DNA from: Cyclobacterium jeungdonense
GTDB taxonomy: Bacteria; Bacteroidota; Bacteroidia; Cytophagales; Cyclobacteriaceae
Assembly: GCF_010994275.1 (NCBI RefSeq)
Contig: NZ_WMCD01000013.1
Coordinates: forward strand, 1 to 64,000
Length of the DNA: 64,000 bases
Reading direction: 5' to 3'
Below are positions 17,192 to 26,322 of the stretch, piece by piece. Each line of letters starts with the position of its first letter. Position 1 is the first letter of the stretch. The translations under genes and the position numbers were made by a program. A model generated the notes under the pieces. That model did not search any database, was not told the DNA's origin, and saw nothing but the letters and a program-made list of their open reading frames with translations.

Positions 17192-18595
17192 ATGAAAAAG
17201 AATCGAAGAGATTTTATTAAAATTGGAAGTTTGGCAGGTCTTTCTGCCCTATCCGGCTGGCCCACAGAATCAAAGAGCTCTCCCAGTCCGGGCAATTTCA
17301 TGCTCAAGCCGGCGGGATTCAATATGAGCGGCTACGCAGCACCTGCTCTGGAAAAAGTAAGGATAGGGTTCGTAGGGCTGGGAAACAGAGGTCCGGGAGC
17401 CGTTGTCAGAATGAGTAAGATAGAGGGCGTAGAGATAAAAGCGTTATGTGATCTAAGGCCGGAGCGAATCAGTCATGTGAAAGAGCGAATCAAAGAAACC
17501 CCTCACGAACCTGCCATCTATACTGGCTCGGAAGATGCCTGGAAGGAAATGTGTGAGCGGGAGGACCTTGATCTGATATACATTGCTACCCCCTGGTACC
17601 TGCACACGCCAATGGCGGTCTATGCCATGGAGCAGGGCAAACATGCTGCCACCGAGGTACCTGCTGCCATCACCCTGGATGAATGCTGGCAATTGGTGGA
17701 GGTCTCCGAAAAGACGCGGAAACACTGCATGATGCTAGAAAATACCTGTTACGATTTTTTTGAATTGCTGACCTTGAATTTGGCCAGGCAGGGATTTTTT
17801 GGGGAAATTATCCATGGGGAAGGGGCCTACATTCACGATATTCTGGATGGAAATTTTTCTAAAACGAAGTATTACGACATGTGGCGGCTCAAGCAGAACA
17901 TGCGCAATGGAAGCCTTTACCCAACTCACGGACTAGGGCCGGTAGCGCAGGTTATGAATATCAACCGGGGTGACCGAATGGAATACCTTGTTTCAGTGTC
18001 CAGTCGCGATTTTATGATGGCGAAAAAAGCAAAAACGCTGGCTGCCCAGGATTCCTTTTATCAGCAGTTTGTGGGTAAAAATTTTCGTGGCAATATGAAT
18101 ACCACCACGATCAAAACCAACCAGGGAAGAACCATCCTGCTACAGCACGATGTCACTTCTCCGAGACCATACTCCAGGTTGCATACCATCAGTGGAACCG
18201 AAGCTTATGCTCAAAAATACCCCCTTCCGGGCAAAATTTCAGAAGGACATGAAGGTTGGTTATCTGAAGAAGCCATGCAAAGCCTTGAAGAAAAATACCA
18301 ACCTCCCATCGTTAAAAAAATCGGGGAATTAGCCAAGCAAATCGGTGGCCATGGTGGAATGGATTTTTTGATGGATTGGCGAATGATTGATTGCCTAAGA
18401 AACGGGATTCCATTGGATATGGACGTATACGATGCCGCAGCGTGGAGTTCCATAGGACCATTAAGTGAATGGTCGGTAGCCAATAGGAGTGGAGCGATCG
18501 ATGTGCCTGACTTTACCCGTGGTGCCTGGAAAAATAACACTCCGGTAGATGTGGAATTGAGTAAAGGAGGAACTACCAGAATCTTAAACGTCTAG
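17192..18595 (+). CDS. GH109 family NAD-dependent glycosidase (alpha-N-acetylgalactosaminidase type), Tat-exported
   Basis: 467-aa Gfo/Idh/MocA-fold protein of glycoside hydrolase family 109. A twin-arginine signal (NRRDFIKIGS) starts the protein. The NAD-binding motif is IGFVGLGNRGPG. Where dehydrogenases carry EKP it has TEVPAAITLDECW, characteristic of GH109. Downstream are ENTCYDFFELLTLN, LYPTHGLGPVAQ, GGHGGMDFLMDW and VPDFTRGAWKN. The founding GH109 enzyme removes terminal alpha-GalNAc (blood group A) via an NAD-dependent redox mechanism. Tat export fits a tightly bound NAD. It leads the cassette with nagB and a sugar transporter. Confidence 0.88.
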   Translation: MKKNRRDFIKIGSLAGLSALSGWPTESKSSPSPGNFMLKPAGFNMSGYAAPALEKVRIGFVGLGNRGPGAVVRMSKIEGVEIKALCDLRPERISHVKERIKETPHEPAIYTGSEDAWKEMCEREDLDLIYIATPWYLHTPMAVYAMEQGKHAATEVPAAITLDECWQLVEVSEKTRKHCMMLENTCYDFFELLTLNLARQGFFGEIIHGEGAYIHDILDGNFSKTKYYDMWRLKQNMRNGSLYPTHGLGPVAQVMNINRGDRMEYLVSVSSRDFMMAKKAKTLAAQDSFYQQFVGKNFRGNMNTTTIKTNQGRTILLQHDVTSPRPYSRLHTISGTEAYAQKYPLPGKISEGHEGWLSEEAMQSLEEKYQPPIVKKIGELAKQIGGHGGMDFLMDWRMIDCLRNGIPLDMDVYDAAAWSSIGPLSEWSVANRSGAIDVPDFTRGAWKNNTPVDVELSKGGTTRILNV

Positions 18596-18695
18596 AGGAT
18601 TTCTTTTCAGTGAAAAATGTTCGTGTACGTAAATCTATTTGGAAATTCATAGATTTTCTCCCACTTTCAGGCCATAACCTAAAAAAACTAGTTGA

Positions 18696-19451
18696 ATGAA
18701 TATTTATAAACGTAAAACGCCGGCAGATCTTGGAAAAGCTGCCGGAAAGGAAGCAGCTGATGCCATCCAATCTGCCATCAAACATCGTGGTGAGGCAAAT
18801 ATTATTCTGGCAACCGGTACCAGCCAGTTTGAAACGATCAAAAGCCTGCTGGCTCATAAGGAAATCGATTGGAAGAAAGTAACCATGTTTCACCTGGACG
18901 AATACCTGGGGTTGGACATTACACACCCCGCCAGCTTTAGAAAATACCTGAAAGAACGATTTGTCGATAAAGTAGCGCCCTTGAAATCCTTCCATTTCAT
19001 AGACGGAGAGAAAGACCCGATAAAGGAAACGGAACGATTGGGGAAGTTAATTCGGGAAAACCCAATAGATGTCGCCTTAGTGGGTATTGGTGAAAATGGC
19101 CACCTTGCCTTTAATGATCCGCCTGCCGACTTTGAAACCGAGGATCCGTATTTGGTCGTGGATTTGGACGAGGCTTGTAGGAAACAACAGTTTAATGAAG
19201 GTTGGTTTCCGGACCTGAATGCTGTTCCCACCCGAGCCATCAGCATGTCCATACGCCAGATAATGAAGTCTAAAAAAATTATTTGTTCCGTACCGGATTC
19301 CCGGAAAGCGGAAGCAGTGAAGTCTTCTCTGGAAAATGAGCCAAGTCCTGAATTCCCTGCCAGCATACTACAGCAACATCCGGATTGTTCCCTGTATCTG
19401 GATGAAGCTTCTGCCTCACTTTTGGATCCATCCACTGCTGTAAACGATTAG
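18696..19451 (+). CDS. nagB: Glucosamine-6-phosphate deaminase
   Basis: 251-aa NagB-type isomerase/deaminase turning glucosamine-6-phosphate into fructose-6-phosphate and ammonia. Visible motifs are ATGTSQFE (phosphate binding), HLDEYLGLD with the catalytic Asp, and GIGENGHLAFNDPPADF with the active-site His. It lacks the C-terminal extension found in some Bacteroidota NagB proteins. It starts 100 nt after GH109 and ends 11 nt before the transporter, forming an amino-sugar cassette. No nagA deacetylase or hexosamine kinase is in the window. Confidence 0.93.
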   Translation: MNIYKRKTPADLGKAAGKEAADAIQSAIKHRGEANIILATGTSQFETIKSLLAHKEIDWKKVTMFHLDEYLGLDITHPASFRKYLKERFVDKVAPLKSFHFIDGEKDPIKETERLGKLIRENPIDVALVGIGENGHLAFNDPPADFETEDPYLVVDLDEACRKQQFNEGWFPDLNAVPTRAISMSIRQIMKSKKIICSVPDSRKAEAVKSSLENEPSPEFPASILQQHPDCSLYLDEASASLLDPSTAVND

Positions 19452-19462
19452 CAAAACCTATC

Positions 19463-20785
19463 ATGCCCAAAACCCAAACCGTAGAGATCGGATCCCTTAA
19501 CCAAAAGCAAACGTATCAATCTATTGCCATTATTGGTGGCTTGTTTTTCATTTTTGGATTCGTTTCCTGGGTGAACGCCATTTTGATACCTTATTTCAAA
19601 ATAGCTTGTGAACTGAATAATTTTCAGTCCTATCTGGTAGCCTTTGCTTTCTACATTTCTTACTTCATTTTCTCAATTCCAGCCTCTTATTTGCTCAAAG
19701 CAGTGGGGTTTAAAAAGGGGATGATGGTTGGTTTTTGGGTCATGGCTTTGGGTGCCTTTGTGTTTTTGCCTGCTGCAATGGTCCGTACCTACGAACTTTT
19801 TCTGTTGGGGCTGTTTTTGATAGGTGCGGGATTGGCGGTTTTGCAAACGGCAGCAAACCCTTACATCACAATTCTGGGACCTAAGGATAGCGCCGCCCAA
19901 AGGATAAGTATCATGGGTATCTTGAACAAAGGGGCCGGAATATTAGCCCCTTTGATATTCGCTGCTGTCATTCTTAGGGTTTCAGATGATCAAATCATTT
20001 CCCAATTACCCCTTATGGAAGCGTCTGAAAAAGATAGTTTTCTGGATGAACTGGTCAGAAGGGTAATGCTGCCCTATGCGGTTGTGGGAACGGTTTTGGT
20101 ACTCCTGGGTATTTTGGTGAGAATATCCCCTTTACCGGAGATCAATACCGAAGCAGAAAATGAAACAGTCTCTCAGGCGAATGCCAGCAAATCCTATATC
20201 CTTCAGTTTCCCCATTTGATATTAGGAGCGATAGCTATTTTTTTACACGTAGGCACGCAGGTAATTGCCATTGATACCATCATGAGTTATGCCATTTCTA
20301 TGGACATTTCTTTACTGGATGCCAAAGTTTTCCCTTCCTACACCTTGGCAGCGATGATTGCGGGTTATATTTTTGGTATCATCGTTATTCCCAAATTCCT
20401 GTCACAGGTGACGGTACTTAAAGCTTTTACCACCATGGGGCTGTTGTTTACTTTTTGTATCGTTTGGTTGGGAGGAGAAGTTTCTTTTCTGGGGATGCAG
20501 GTAGATATTTCCATCTGGTTTGTGGTTTTACTTGGACTGGCAAACTCCCTTGTTTGGGCAGGAATTTGGCCCCTGGCTTTGGACGGACTAGGAAAATTCA
20601 CCAAACTGGGAGCTTCCATTTTGATAATGGGACTTTGCGGCAATGCGATCTTACCCATGGTTTACGGGTATTTTGCAGATACGGCCGGACTGAGAGAGGC
20701 TTATTGGGTACTGGTTCCCTGCTATCTCTACCTCATGTTTTATGCCTTTAAAGGATACCAGATTAGGAAATGGAGCCGTAATTAA
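19463..20785 (+). CDS. Sugar:H+ symporter of the FucP/NagP family (MFS)
   Basis: 440-aa major facilitator protein with about 12 transmembrane helices. Family features are FFIFGFVSWVNAILIPYFK in the first helix, then LQTAANPYITILGP and GILNKGAGILAPL, typical of FucP/GluP/NagP transporters. NagP members import N-acetylglucosamine. The preceding nagB (11-nt gap) makes an N-acetylhexosamine the likely substrate here, though that is context-based. The last 4 nt overlap the end of the convergent nucleotidyltransferase gene. Confidence 0.87.
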   Translation: MPKTQTVEIGSLNQKQTYQSIAIIGGLFFIFGFVSWVNAILIPYFKIACELNNFQSYLVAFAFYISYFIFSIPASYLLKAVGFKKGMMVGFWVMALGAFVFLPAAMVRTYELFLLGLFLIGAGLAVLQTAANPYITILGPKDSAAQRISIMGILNKGAGILAPLIFAAVILRVSDDQIISQLPLMEASEKDSFLDELVRRVMLPYAVVGTVLVLLGILVRISPLPEINTEAENETVSQANASKSYILQFPHLILGAIAIFLHVGTQVIAIDTIMSYAISMDISLLDAKVFPSYTLAAMIAGYIFGIIVIPKFLSQVTVLKAFTTMGLLFTFCIVWLGGEVSFLGMQVDISIWFVVLLGLANSLVWAGIWPLALDGLGKFTKLGASILIMGLCGNAILPMVYGYFADTAGLREAYWVLVPCYLYLMFYAFKGYQIRKWSRN

Positions 20786-21375
20786 TCAAAATGCCCCCAA
20801 TTGGAGTTATTTAATGCCCTCAGGTCATCCGGTGTATCAATGTCAATCTTTGCGACTTCAAGCGATACCACTCCAAGTAGGTCCCGATGGGCATGAAATA
20901 ATTTTTTAGCCCCCTGTTTGTCTTCCAGTGATAGTAGGCTGGAAAAACAACTTTTATCAAAAAGCGCCGGAACCCCTGGTGAATTTTTGTAAAAGGAAGC
21001 TATCATAGGGAGGGTCGTTTCCTTCTTTTTATCCAAAATGGTTTTCAAATGGGTCGTGCTGATCAAGGGCTGGTCGGAAAGGAGTATGAAGACCTGATCG
21101 ATGGCTGCTAGTTTTTCCAAGGAAGCCAATCCCAGTTTGATCGAACTTCCCATCCCGTTTTTCCATTCACTGTTTCGGATGGTATGTAGTCCTGATACAA
21201 CGGGTAGGTTAAAAGTATACGCACCTTCGACCACTATAACCGGCCCAATGTCTAGTTCCAGAGCCATTTTTATCGTATTTCCCAATAAAGATTCACCCTG
21301 GAATTTCACAAGCTGTTTGGGATACCCCAACCTGCTTGAATTTCCCGCTGCAAGAATGATAATACCGGTACCCAT
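20782..21375 (-). CDS. MocA-like nucleotidyltransferase family protein
   Basis: 197-aa cytoplasmic GT-A-fold NTP transferase. The signature IILAAGNSSRLGYPKQL at the N-terminus and LLSDQPLISTTHL in the middle match the MobA/MocA group, which attaches CMP or GMP to molybdenum cofactor. The end DIDTPDDLRAL is also typical. No molybdoenzyme or XdhC gene is nearby, so a Mo-cofactor role is not supported by context. It begins 3 nt after the SGNH hydrolase gene and is probably co-transcribed with it. Confidence 0.82.
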   Translation of the reverse strand: MGTGIIILAAGNSSRLGYPKQLVKFQGESLLGNTIKMALELDIGPVIVVEGAYTFNLPVVSGLHTIRNSEWKNGMGSSIKLGLASLEKLAAIDQVFILLSDQPLISTTHLKTILDKKKETTLPMIASFYKNSPGVPALFDKSCFSSLLSLEDKQGAKKLFHAHRDLLGVVSLEVAKIDIDTPDDLRALNNSNWGHFD

Positions 21376-21378
21376 GAG

Positions 21379-22839
21379 TTACCTGGGTAGGTCATTTCCG
21401 ATATATGCATTGGGATTAACTTTTGGAATGGTACTTTCCCATTTTTCGTTAATGGATTCTATGAAATGGTTTGCAAGAAAAGCATTAGCTCTGGCATTGG
21501 GATGAATGCCATCCGTAGAAAATCCTCCATTTGGGGGGACGATGGAATTGCTAAGAGGAACAGTACCTGCACTGACGGTGCCCAGTGCGACACGGCTCAT
21601 GAGATCATTTACGTCCACCAATACCAGCCGTTCCGGTTCAGTCGCTACCATAGACTGGATTATTTGGTTGAAGGTGGCTATTTTTTGTTCCATGAGCGAT
21701 TGTTCGGAGGGCAACAACACAAATTGATCTCCTATAGGAACGGTCACACCTTGAATGGCAGCGCCATTGCCCTCAACTACCTGACCCAAAATTTGTGCCG
21801 TAGTAAGGGCTACTTTATCCTCCGGTTTACTTAACCTTATCGATGGTATTCCCATTTCGCGTAGGTCGGTCAGGGTCTTATCCTCTATGACAAATCCATT
21901 TTGACCGGCCTGAAAATTGATTTTCCGAAGGTTTTTTTCAGTTTCATCGATCAGTCCCGACTCCGCCACACCATCCAAAACCTGGTTGTACTGCGTGTAT
22001 GCCCCATTAGCCAGGGAAGCGAGGCTTCCAGAAAGAGGCAATGCATTCCAGGGAACCGTGCTAAAAAAAGGCAAAGTATTAAGATCCGGAATGTTGCCAA
22101 CGGCACCCTTGGTAGCAGGGTTTGCTCGCAACACGGCTCCCAAAGCCGTCTGATACCTCTGAGAAAATTCCTGATCGCCAGTTAGAAGCTCGGGCACAGC
22201 ACCACCAGCAATGGCATAAGGAAGGACATCATTTTTTCCCAACCAAAACACGAAAAAAGTGCCTCCATCTGCAAGTGCCGCTACGGCATCTCCGATAAGA
22301 GTAGAAGTACCCGGGTTACTGGCAAACCGGGCATAATGTGGGTTGAAAAGGGGATGTTCGGGCTGATTGCTATTACCCGTTTCGGGCACCAGGGCAGCAG
22401 CCAGAGACAAACCATTCACGCCAAAATTATTGAGTCCGGATTTATCCCCGGAAAAGGGGGTAATCGGATTGCCCGGAACGATGGGCTCGGGTACCACCCT
22501 GCCTCCGTTTACTCTCAAAATTAGTCTTCCCAGGTTTGCACCCGGAGGACTTAGAATAAACGAACCTACTTCCGCATTGATATCTGGTAAATTGAATGGT
22601 CCCCCACCGGCAGCTTCCATCTGTTCTGCTAGGATAACGGCAAAGGAATTCTGCTGTGACCTGTTATAAAGGGCACCGTCCATAACTCCCGCCGTAATCG
22701 AACTTCCTATGGTAATCATTTTACTAAAATCTGCCTGACCGGGTTGGGGAGTCAGCATGGGATCTTCGGGAAAGGTGTACTGGCAGGAAACCAACCATCC
22801 CAAAGGTAGCGTTATCAGAACTGAGAAAATTCGTTTCAT
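21379..22839 (-). CDS. SGNH/GDSL hydrolase family lipoprotein
   Basis: 486-aa lipoprotein (start 22839; lipobox LVSC, Cys about residue 19). Block I reads ITIGSSITAG, with the usual GDS replaced by GSS, keeping Ser47 as nucleophile. Block III is FWLGKNDVLP and block V DGIHPNARANAF with the catalytic Asp and His. So it is a plausible esterase or lipase of the outer membrane or periplasm. The in-frame ATG at 22860 lies inside repeat copy B and is rejected. It is downstream of a TonB receptor gene in the same direction, suggesting they handle one substrate. Confidence 0.83.
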   Translation of the reverse strand: MKRIFSVLITLPLGWLVSCQYTFPEDPMLTPQPGQADFSKMITIGSSITAGVMDGALYNRSQQNSFAVILAEQMEAAGGGPFNLPDINAEVGSFILSPPGANLGRLILRVNGGRVVPEPIVPGNPITPFSGDKSGLNNFGVNGLSLAAALVPETGNSNQPEHPLFNPHYARFASNPGTSTLIGDAVAALADGGTFFVFWLGKNDVLPYAIAGGAVPELLTGDQEFSQRYQTALGAVLRANPATKGAVGNIPDLNTLPFFSTVPWNALPLSGSLASLANGAYTQYNQVLDGVAESGLIDETEKNLRKINFQAGQNGFVIEDKTLTDLREMGIPSIRLSKPEDKVALTTAQILGQVVEGNGAAIQGVTVPIGDQFVLLPSEQSLMEQKIATFNQIIQSMVATEPERLVLVDVNDLMSRVALGTVSAGTVPLSNSIVPPNGGFSTDGIHPNARANAFLANHFIESINEKWESTIPKVNPNAYIGNDLPR

Positions 22840-22994
22840 CTGTTTATAATTTTTTTTCAACGGTCATAACCTTTCCCGCACCGAAGGTCGGGATAGCCTG
22901 TCCCGAATTTTTTCGGGAGAATTTCGCACTTACCTACCGACAGGTGTTTTATTATCATTCCTCTTTGTCTCGCTTGCATCACGCCCGATTTCAT
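22840..22994 (-). repeat. MKS-leader repeat, copy B (between TonB receptor and SGNH gene)
   Basis: Fills the whole gap between the receptor stop codon (3 nt away) and the SGNH hydrolase ATG. It is the longest copy, about 15 bp longer than copy A over the reading frame, with hairpin TCCCGAA/TTCGGGA (22901-22918). Its small frame runs 22857-22994 (45 aa), starting MKSGVMQARQRGMIIKH and ending GTGYPDLRCGKGYDR. The 3' end matches copy A closely, ending TATAAACAG before the gene start. Confidence 0.8.
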
Positions 22995-22997
22995 GTT

Positions 22998-25886
22998 TTA
23001 GTTGAGCAACTCGTCAAAGGTTATGGAAACGTAATAAATGGCTCCAATGGTAGGCCCTCCGAAATTTAGAAAGTACCGGTTGTTGAAAATGTTCGAGCCG
23101 CCCAATTTCACCACTGATTTTAAGCTCTTTAACTTATACGATACATGCGCATCCACATTATGTACTTCCGGTACGTCCCCTCTTGCAAAGGAAGATTCCC
23201 AGCGAAATGCGGTCTGGAACCTGTAGGCTACGTTAAATCCCAGGTTTTTAGTGAGTTTTCGGTTACCGAAGTTAATGTTGTATTTATGCTCAGGCGTATT
23301 GAATTCGGACAAAAAACCTTCCTCGAAAACCGTGATCATTCGGTTGAAATTATAATTTCCACCAATGGTGTAATCGTTGGGTAGGCTATAAGTAACGCCA
23401 ATAACCGCACCATGGGCTTTTACCTCTCGGTCTACAATATTGGTGTACGTTTGAAAGGTGTTTTCCTGACCGGGGATGGTTACGGGTGTCAATAGGGTAG
23501 GGGCATTGACGGAGTTAATTGCCCCCTGATCGGTGGCCGGTGAAGCTCCTGGATACACTGGTCCCGGAGCTTTGCGTATGGCCGTTTGGGATATAAAATC
23601 ATTGTAAACATTATAGTAATAAGCCATGTCAATCAATAAGCGGTTATCGGCCAATAAGCCTTTATAGCCCACTTCTATAGAATTGACTTTTTCAGGCCTG
23701 AGAGCCGGCAAATCGGTGACTTGCTCCAATAAGTTAGTTGCGGAGGCAGCTACCGGGCTTGCGCCTGATGCCACTGCTTCTGTATATTTCTGAACTGAAG
23801 CCAGAGAAAAGGCATTTTCAAAAATAGTGTATTTTTCTCTATAATAGGGCAGGCCGGCAATCAAGCGTGCGGAAACCACATTTAAATCAATGTGCTGGGC
23901 CTGGGTGGTCGGCATTCGGAACCCCGTCTGGTAAGAAAGCCGAAAGTTACTGCTTCCCTCCGTAAATACCCCTGAAATCCGGGGACTAAACTGGCCATCA
24001 AAATTCTCATTCTTGTCGTATCGGACCGAACCAGTAAGTTTTAATTTTTCCTGAAAAACCCGCTTGGAAGCCTGAGCATAGCCTCCAATTTCTGTCACAG
24101 AAATATCATTGCCTTCCACGTCAGCGAAGATAGTTCCGTTGGATCTAAGGTCATAAACCCGATAAGAAGCACCTGCCTGAAGGTCCATAAAATCAATTTC
24201 ATTTTTGAAATTGTATTGTCCTTCGGCCATATACATTCGAGATCGGTCATTAAACAAAGAGCCCTGCGGAATAAAGTCTGCCCGAATGTTCCTTTCGGCA
24301 TTTTCAAATTCAGATGTTCCAGGAATAAACCTTCCTTGATCAGCCTGGGTCCTGGCAAACCGGTGGGCTTCCGTTTGTTGACTCGCTGTCCCCATGGTGC
24401 CAGGAGCCACCTGCTGTAGGGCAAGGGCACCCATGTAATTCAATGTATATTCTCCAAACCATTGCGCGTTTCCCTTCCATTGTTCATTAATATTGACCCC
24501 AGTCAGGTCGGCAATGTAGGAATCCCCGGAATTTTCCCGCGTGGTGTAGGCCCTCACAAAATAGCTGTCTGCCTTTAATTCCAGTTTGTGTTGGGTGATG
24601 TTAAAATTATTTAATGAATAACGCTGAGCACCCGTATAGACAGAGGTTCCTGAACCGTAATTCATCGTGTAGGATAATTCTGCCTGGTCATTTACACGGT
24701 AATGGATAGCACCACTTACCTTGTAGTTTTTGGCTCCATAGTCCACCAGGTCGCGTTCATCATAACCTGTTCTCGATACAACCTGATCTGGAATGCTGCC
24801 AATATAGCCCCCCAACCCCAATGCACTGGCTTGCTGCTGTATGGCACCCACATTTCTCAACAAACCGATATTATTGGCAACCTCATCCCCAAACACATGC
24901 ACCCTATTTTCACCTGGGTTGAATGGTAAATCTCCTTGTGCCCGCTGGTTGAGATCGGTCTGGTCCGTTCCGTACCAGTCTTCTGCCTCCATAAAGGATG
25001 CGCTTAGCTTAAACGCCAGCTTGTTATTAAAGGCCTTGGCATACCGAATGGAGCCCTCAAACATGGGTTGGGGAGAACTTGGCTCACCCGGTCTTCCTCC
25101 AAAATGATTCATTCCTTGTTTATAAAAAGCACTCAATCCCTGGTACTCGAACGGACTTTTGCTATTGATCAATAAAATACCGTTAAAGGCATTGGGGCCG
25201 TAAAGGGCGGAAGATGCTCCCGGTATAAACTCCACACTCTCCACGTCCAATTCTGAAGGTCCGTTGAGATTGCCTATAGGGAAATTCAATGCCGGAGCCT
25301 GGGTATCCATTCCATCCGTCAACTGGACAAACCGGGTATTACCCGTAGAGTTGAAACCCCGCGCATTCAGGATTTGAAAATTAATGGAGGTGCTGGTGAC
25401 GTCCACCCCTTTGAGGTTAGCGATAGCTTTATAGTAAGTATCACTGGCTGTTTCCCTGATGTCCAGTATGTCCATTTTCTCAATAGTGACCGGAGACTGA
25501 AGGATGCTTTCTTCTACCCGGGACGCAGAGACCACGACTTCCTGTCCCAACAAGGTTTGTTCTTCCAATTCGACCTGAAGGTTAGTTACCTCGTTTTCGG
25601 TAATTTGAATTTCTCTGGTGGCAAAACCGATCATTGAAAAGACAAGGGTGAGGGGAGGCGATTGGCTGACGGTTAAATTAAAATCACCGTTTAGGTCTGT
25701 GATGGTTCCGATAACCTTTCCTTTTACGAGTATGTTGACTCCGATTAAGGGTTCATTGGTTTCGGATTCCGTCACTTTTCCCGAAATAGAGGTGGTGCTT
25801 TGGGCGCTTAGTTGGGAAAAAGAAATGAAAAACCCCAGAATTAGTGACCAAAAGCCTGGCCTGAAATACATTGTAACGTTTTTCAT
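22998..25886 (-). CDS. TonB-dependent outer-membrane receptor with CarboxypepD-reg-like domain
   Basis: 962-aa outer-membrane transporter. After the signal peptide (ending LSAQ), a carboxypeptidase-D regulatory-like beta-sandwich spans about residues 32-115 (ISGKVTESETNEPLIGVNILVKG). The plug follows (VVVSASRVEESILQSPVTIEKMD, then GPNAFNGILLINSKSP), and then a beta barrel ends in YYVSITFDELLN. No SusD partner is adjacent, so it is not a classical SusCD pair. The SGNH lipoprotein just downstream suggests an esterified or lipidic ligand, as inference. It has a long upstream region with a candidate -7 box. Confidence 0.9.
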   Translation of the reverse strand: MKNVTMYFRPGFWSLILGFFISFSQLSAQSTTSISGKVTESETNEPLIGVNILVKGKVIGTITDLNGDFNLTVSQSPPLTLVFSMIGFATREIQITENEVTNLQVELEEQTLLGQEVVVSASRVEESILQSPVTIEKMDILDIRETASDTYYKAIANLKGVDVTSTSINFQILNARGFNSTGNTRFVQLTDGMDTQAPALNFPIGNLNGPSELDVESVEFIPGASSALYGPNAFNGILLINSKSPFEYQGLSAFYKQGMNHFGGRPGEPSSPQPMFEGSIRYAKAFNNKLAFKLSASFMEAEDWYGTDQTDLNQRAQGDLPFNPGENRVHVFGDEVANNIGLLRNVGAIQQQASALGLGGYIGSIPDQVVSRTGYDERDLVDYGAKNYKVSGAIHYRVNDQAELSYTMNYGSGTSVYTGAQRYSLNNFNITQHKLELKADSYFVRAYTTRENSGDSYIADLTGVNINEQWKGNAQWFGEYTLNYMGALALQQVAPGTMGTASQQTEAHRFARTQADQGRFIPGTSEFENAERNIRADFIPQGSLFNDRSRMYMAEGQYNFKNEIDFMDLQAGASYRVYDLRSNGTIFADVEGNDISVTEIGGYAQASKRVFQEKLKLTGSVRYDKNENFDGQFSPRISGVFTEGSSNFRLSYQTGFRMPTTQAQHIDLNVVSARLIAGLPYYREKYTIFENAFSLASVQKYTEAVASGASPVAASATNLLEQVTDLPALRPEKVNSIEVGYKGLLADNRLLIDMAYYYNVYNDFISQTAIRKAPGPVYPGASPATDQGAINSVNAPTLLTPVTIPGQENTFQTYTNIVDREVKAHGAVIGVTYSLPNDYTIGGNYNFNRMITVFEEGFLSEFNTPEHKYNINFGNRKLTKNLGFNVAYRFQTAFRWESSFARGDVPEVHNVDAHVSYKLKSLKSVVKLGGSNIFNNRYFLNFGGPTIGAIYYVSITFDELLN

Positions 25887-26271
25887 GATAAGCTAGGGTT
25901 AAAATTTACAGTTCTTTTGATCTTATTTTGATTATTCCATTCAAAATTATCAAAACAGTTGAATTATTTGAGCATTGAATTATAATGAGTCTGTTGATCA
26001 TTTAACGAAAATTATTAGGGTAAGGTAATAAAAATCCAACATTGTTTTAATTTATGTGACTTCTTAAGGAATGAACCTATCTGGCCAATATCGTTGAAAT
26101 TAAACGAAAAGGTCCTATTAACGAAACCAGGAATTAGCATCTAACTAACAATTGCTCATTGGTTTCACATCCGCTAGTGAATTTGCTAGAGATTTAGGAC
26201 GCCTTCAAAACGCCGTTAACAAAAACAAAATTTCGAAGTAGAAATGATTGAGAAATAGTAAATGAAGGAAT
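25887..26271. other. Intergenic region upstream of the TonB receptor
   Basis: About 385 bp of A/T-rich DNA without a supported gene. Apart from one exact TAnnTTTG box (25942-25949, minus strand) nothing was recognised. A conserved regulatory RNA cannot be excluded by eye. Confidence 0.5.
25942..25949 (-). promoter_or_regulatory. Candidate -7 box for the TonB receptor
   Basis: TAATTTTG on the minus strand fits TAnnTTTG exactly and lies 55 nt upstream of the receptor ATG. No -33 TTG at 19-23 nt spacing was found. Confidence 0.3.
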
Positions 26272-26296
26272 AAAAAAAGCCCCAAAATATAGGGGC
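26272..26296 (-). terminator. Terminator after gldC
   Basis: On the minus strand GCCCC (from 26296) pairs with GGGGC (to 26279) around an 8-nt A/T loop, followed by seven T. It closes the ftsX-to-gldC gene run. Confidence 0.85.
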
Positions 26297-26322
26297 ATCG
26301 GGTTTTGAGGCTTTTCGGCCTG

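Noticed and set aside
15854..20785. Complete N-acetylglucosamine pathway
   Set aside because: NagA deacetylase and a hexosamine kinase are missing from the window, so only part of the pathway is supported.
20782..21375. Molybdenum cofactor synthesis role for the MocA-like transferase
   Set aside because: No molybdoenzyme, XdhC or other cofactor gene is nearby. Sequence motifs alone only support a generic NTP transferase.
22840..22860. Upstream in-frame ATG of the SGNH gene (22860)
   Set aside because: It lies within the shared leader repeat, would add residues before the signal peptide, and other copies use the ATG right at the repeat end.
22998..25886. SusC-type polysaccharide utilisation locus
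   Set aside because: No SusD-like gene or glycoside hydrolase is adjacent to the receptor.
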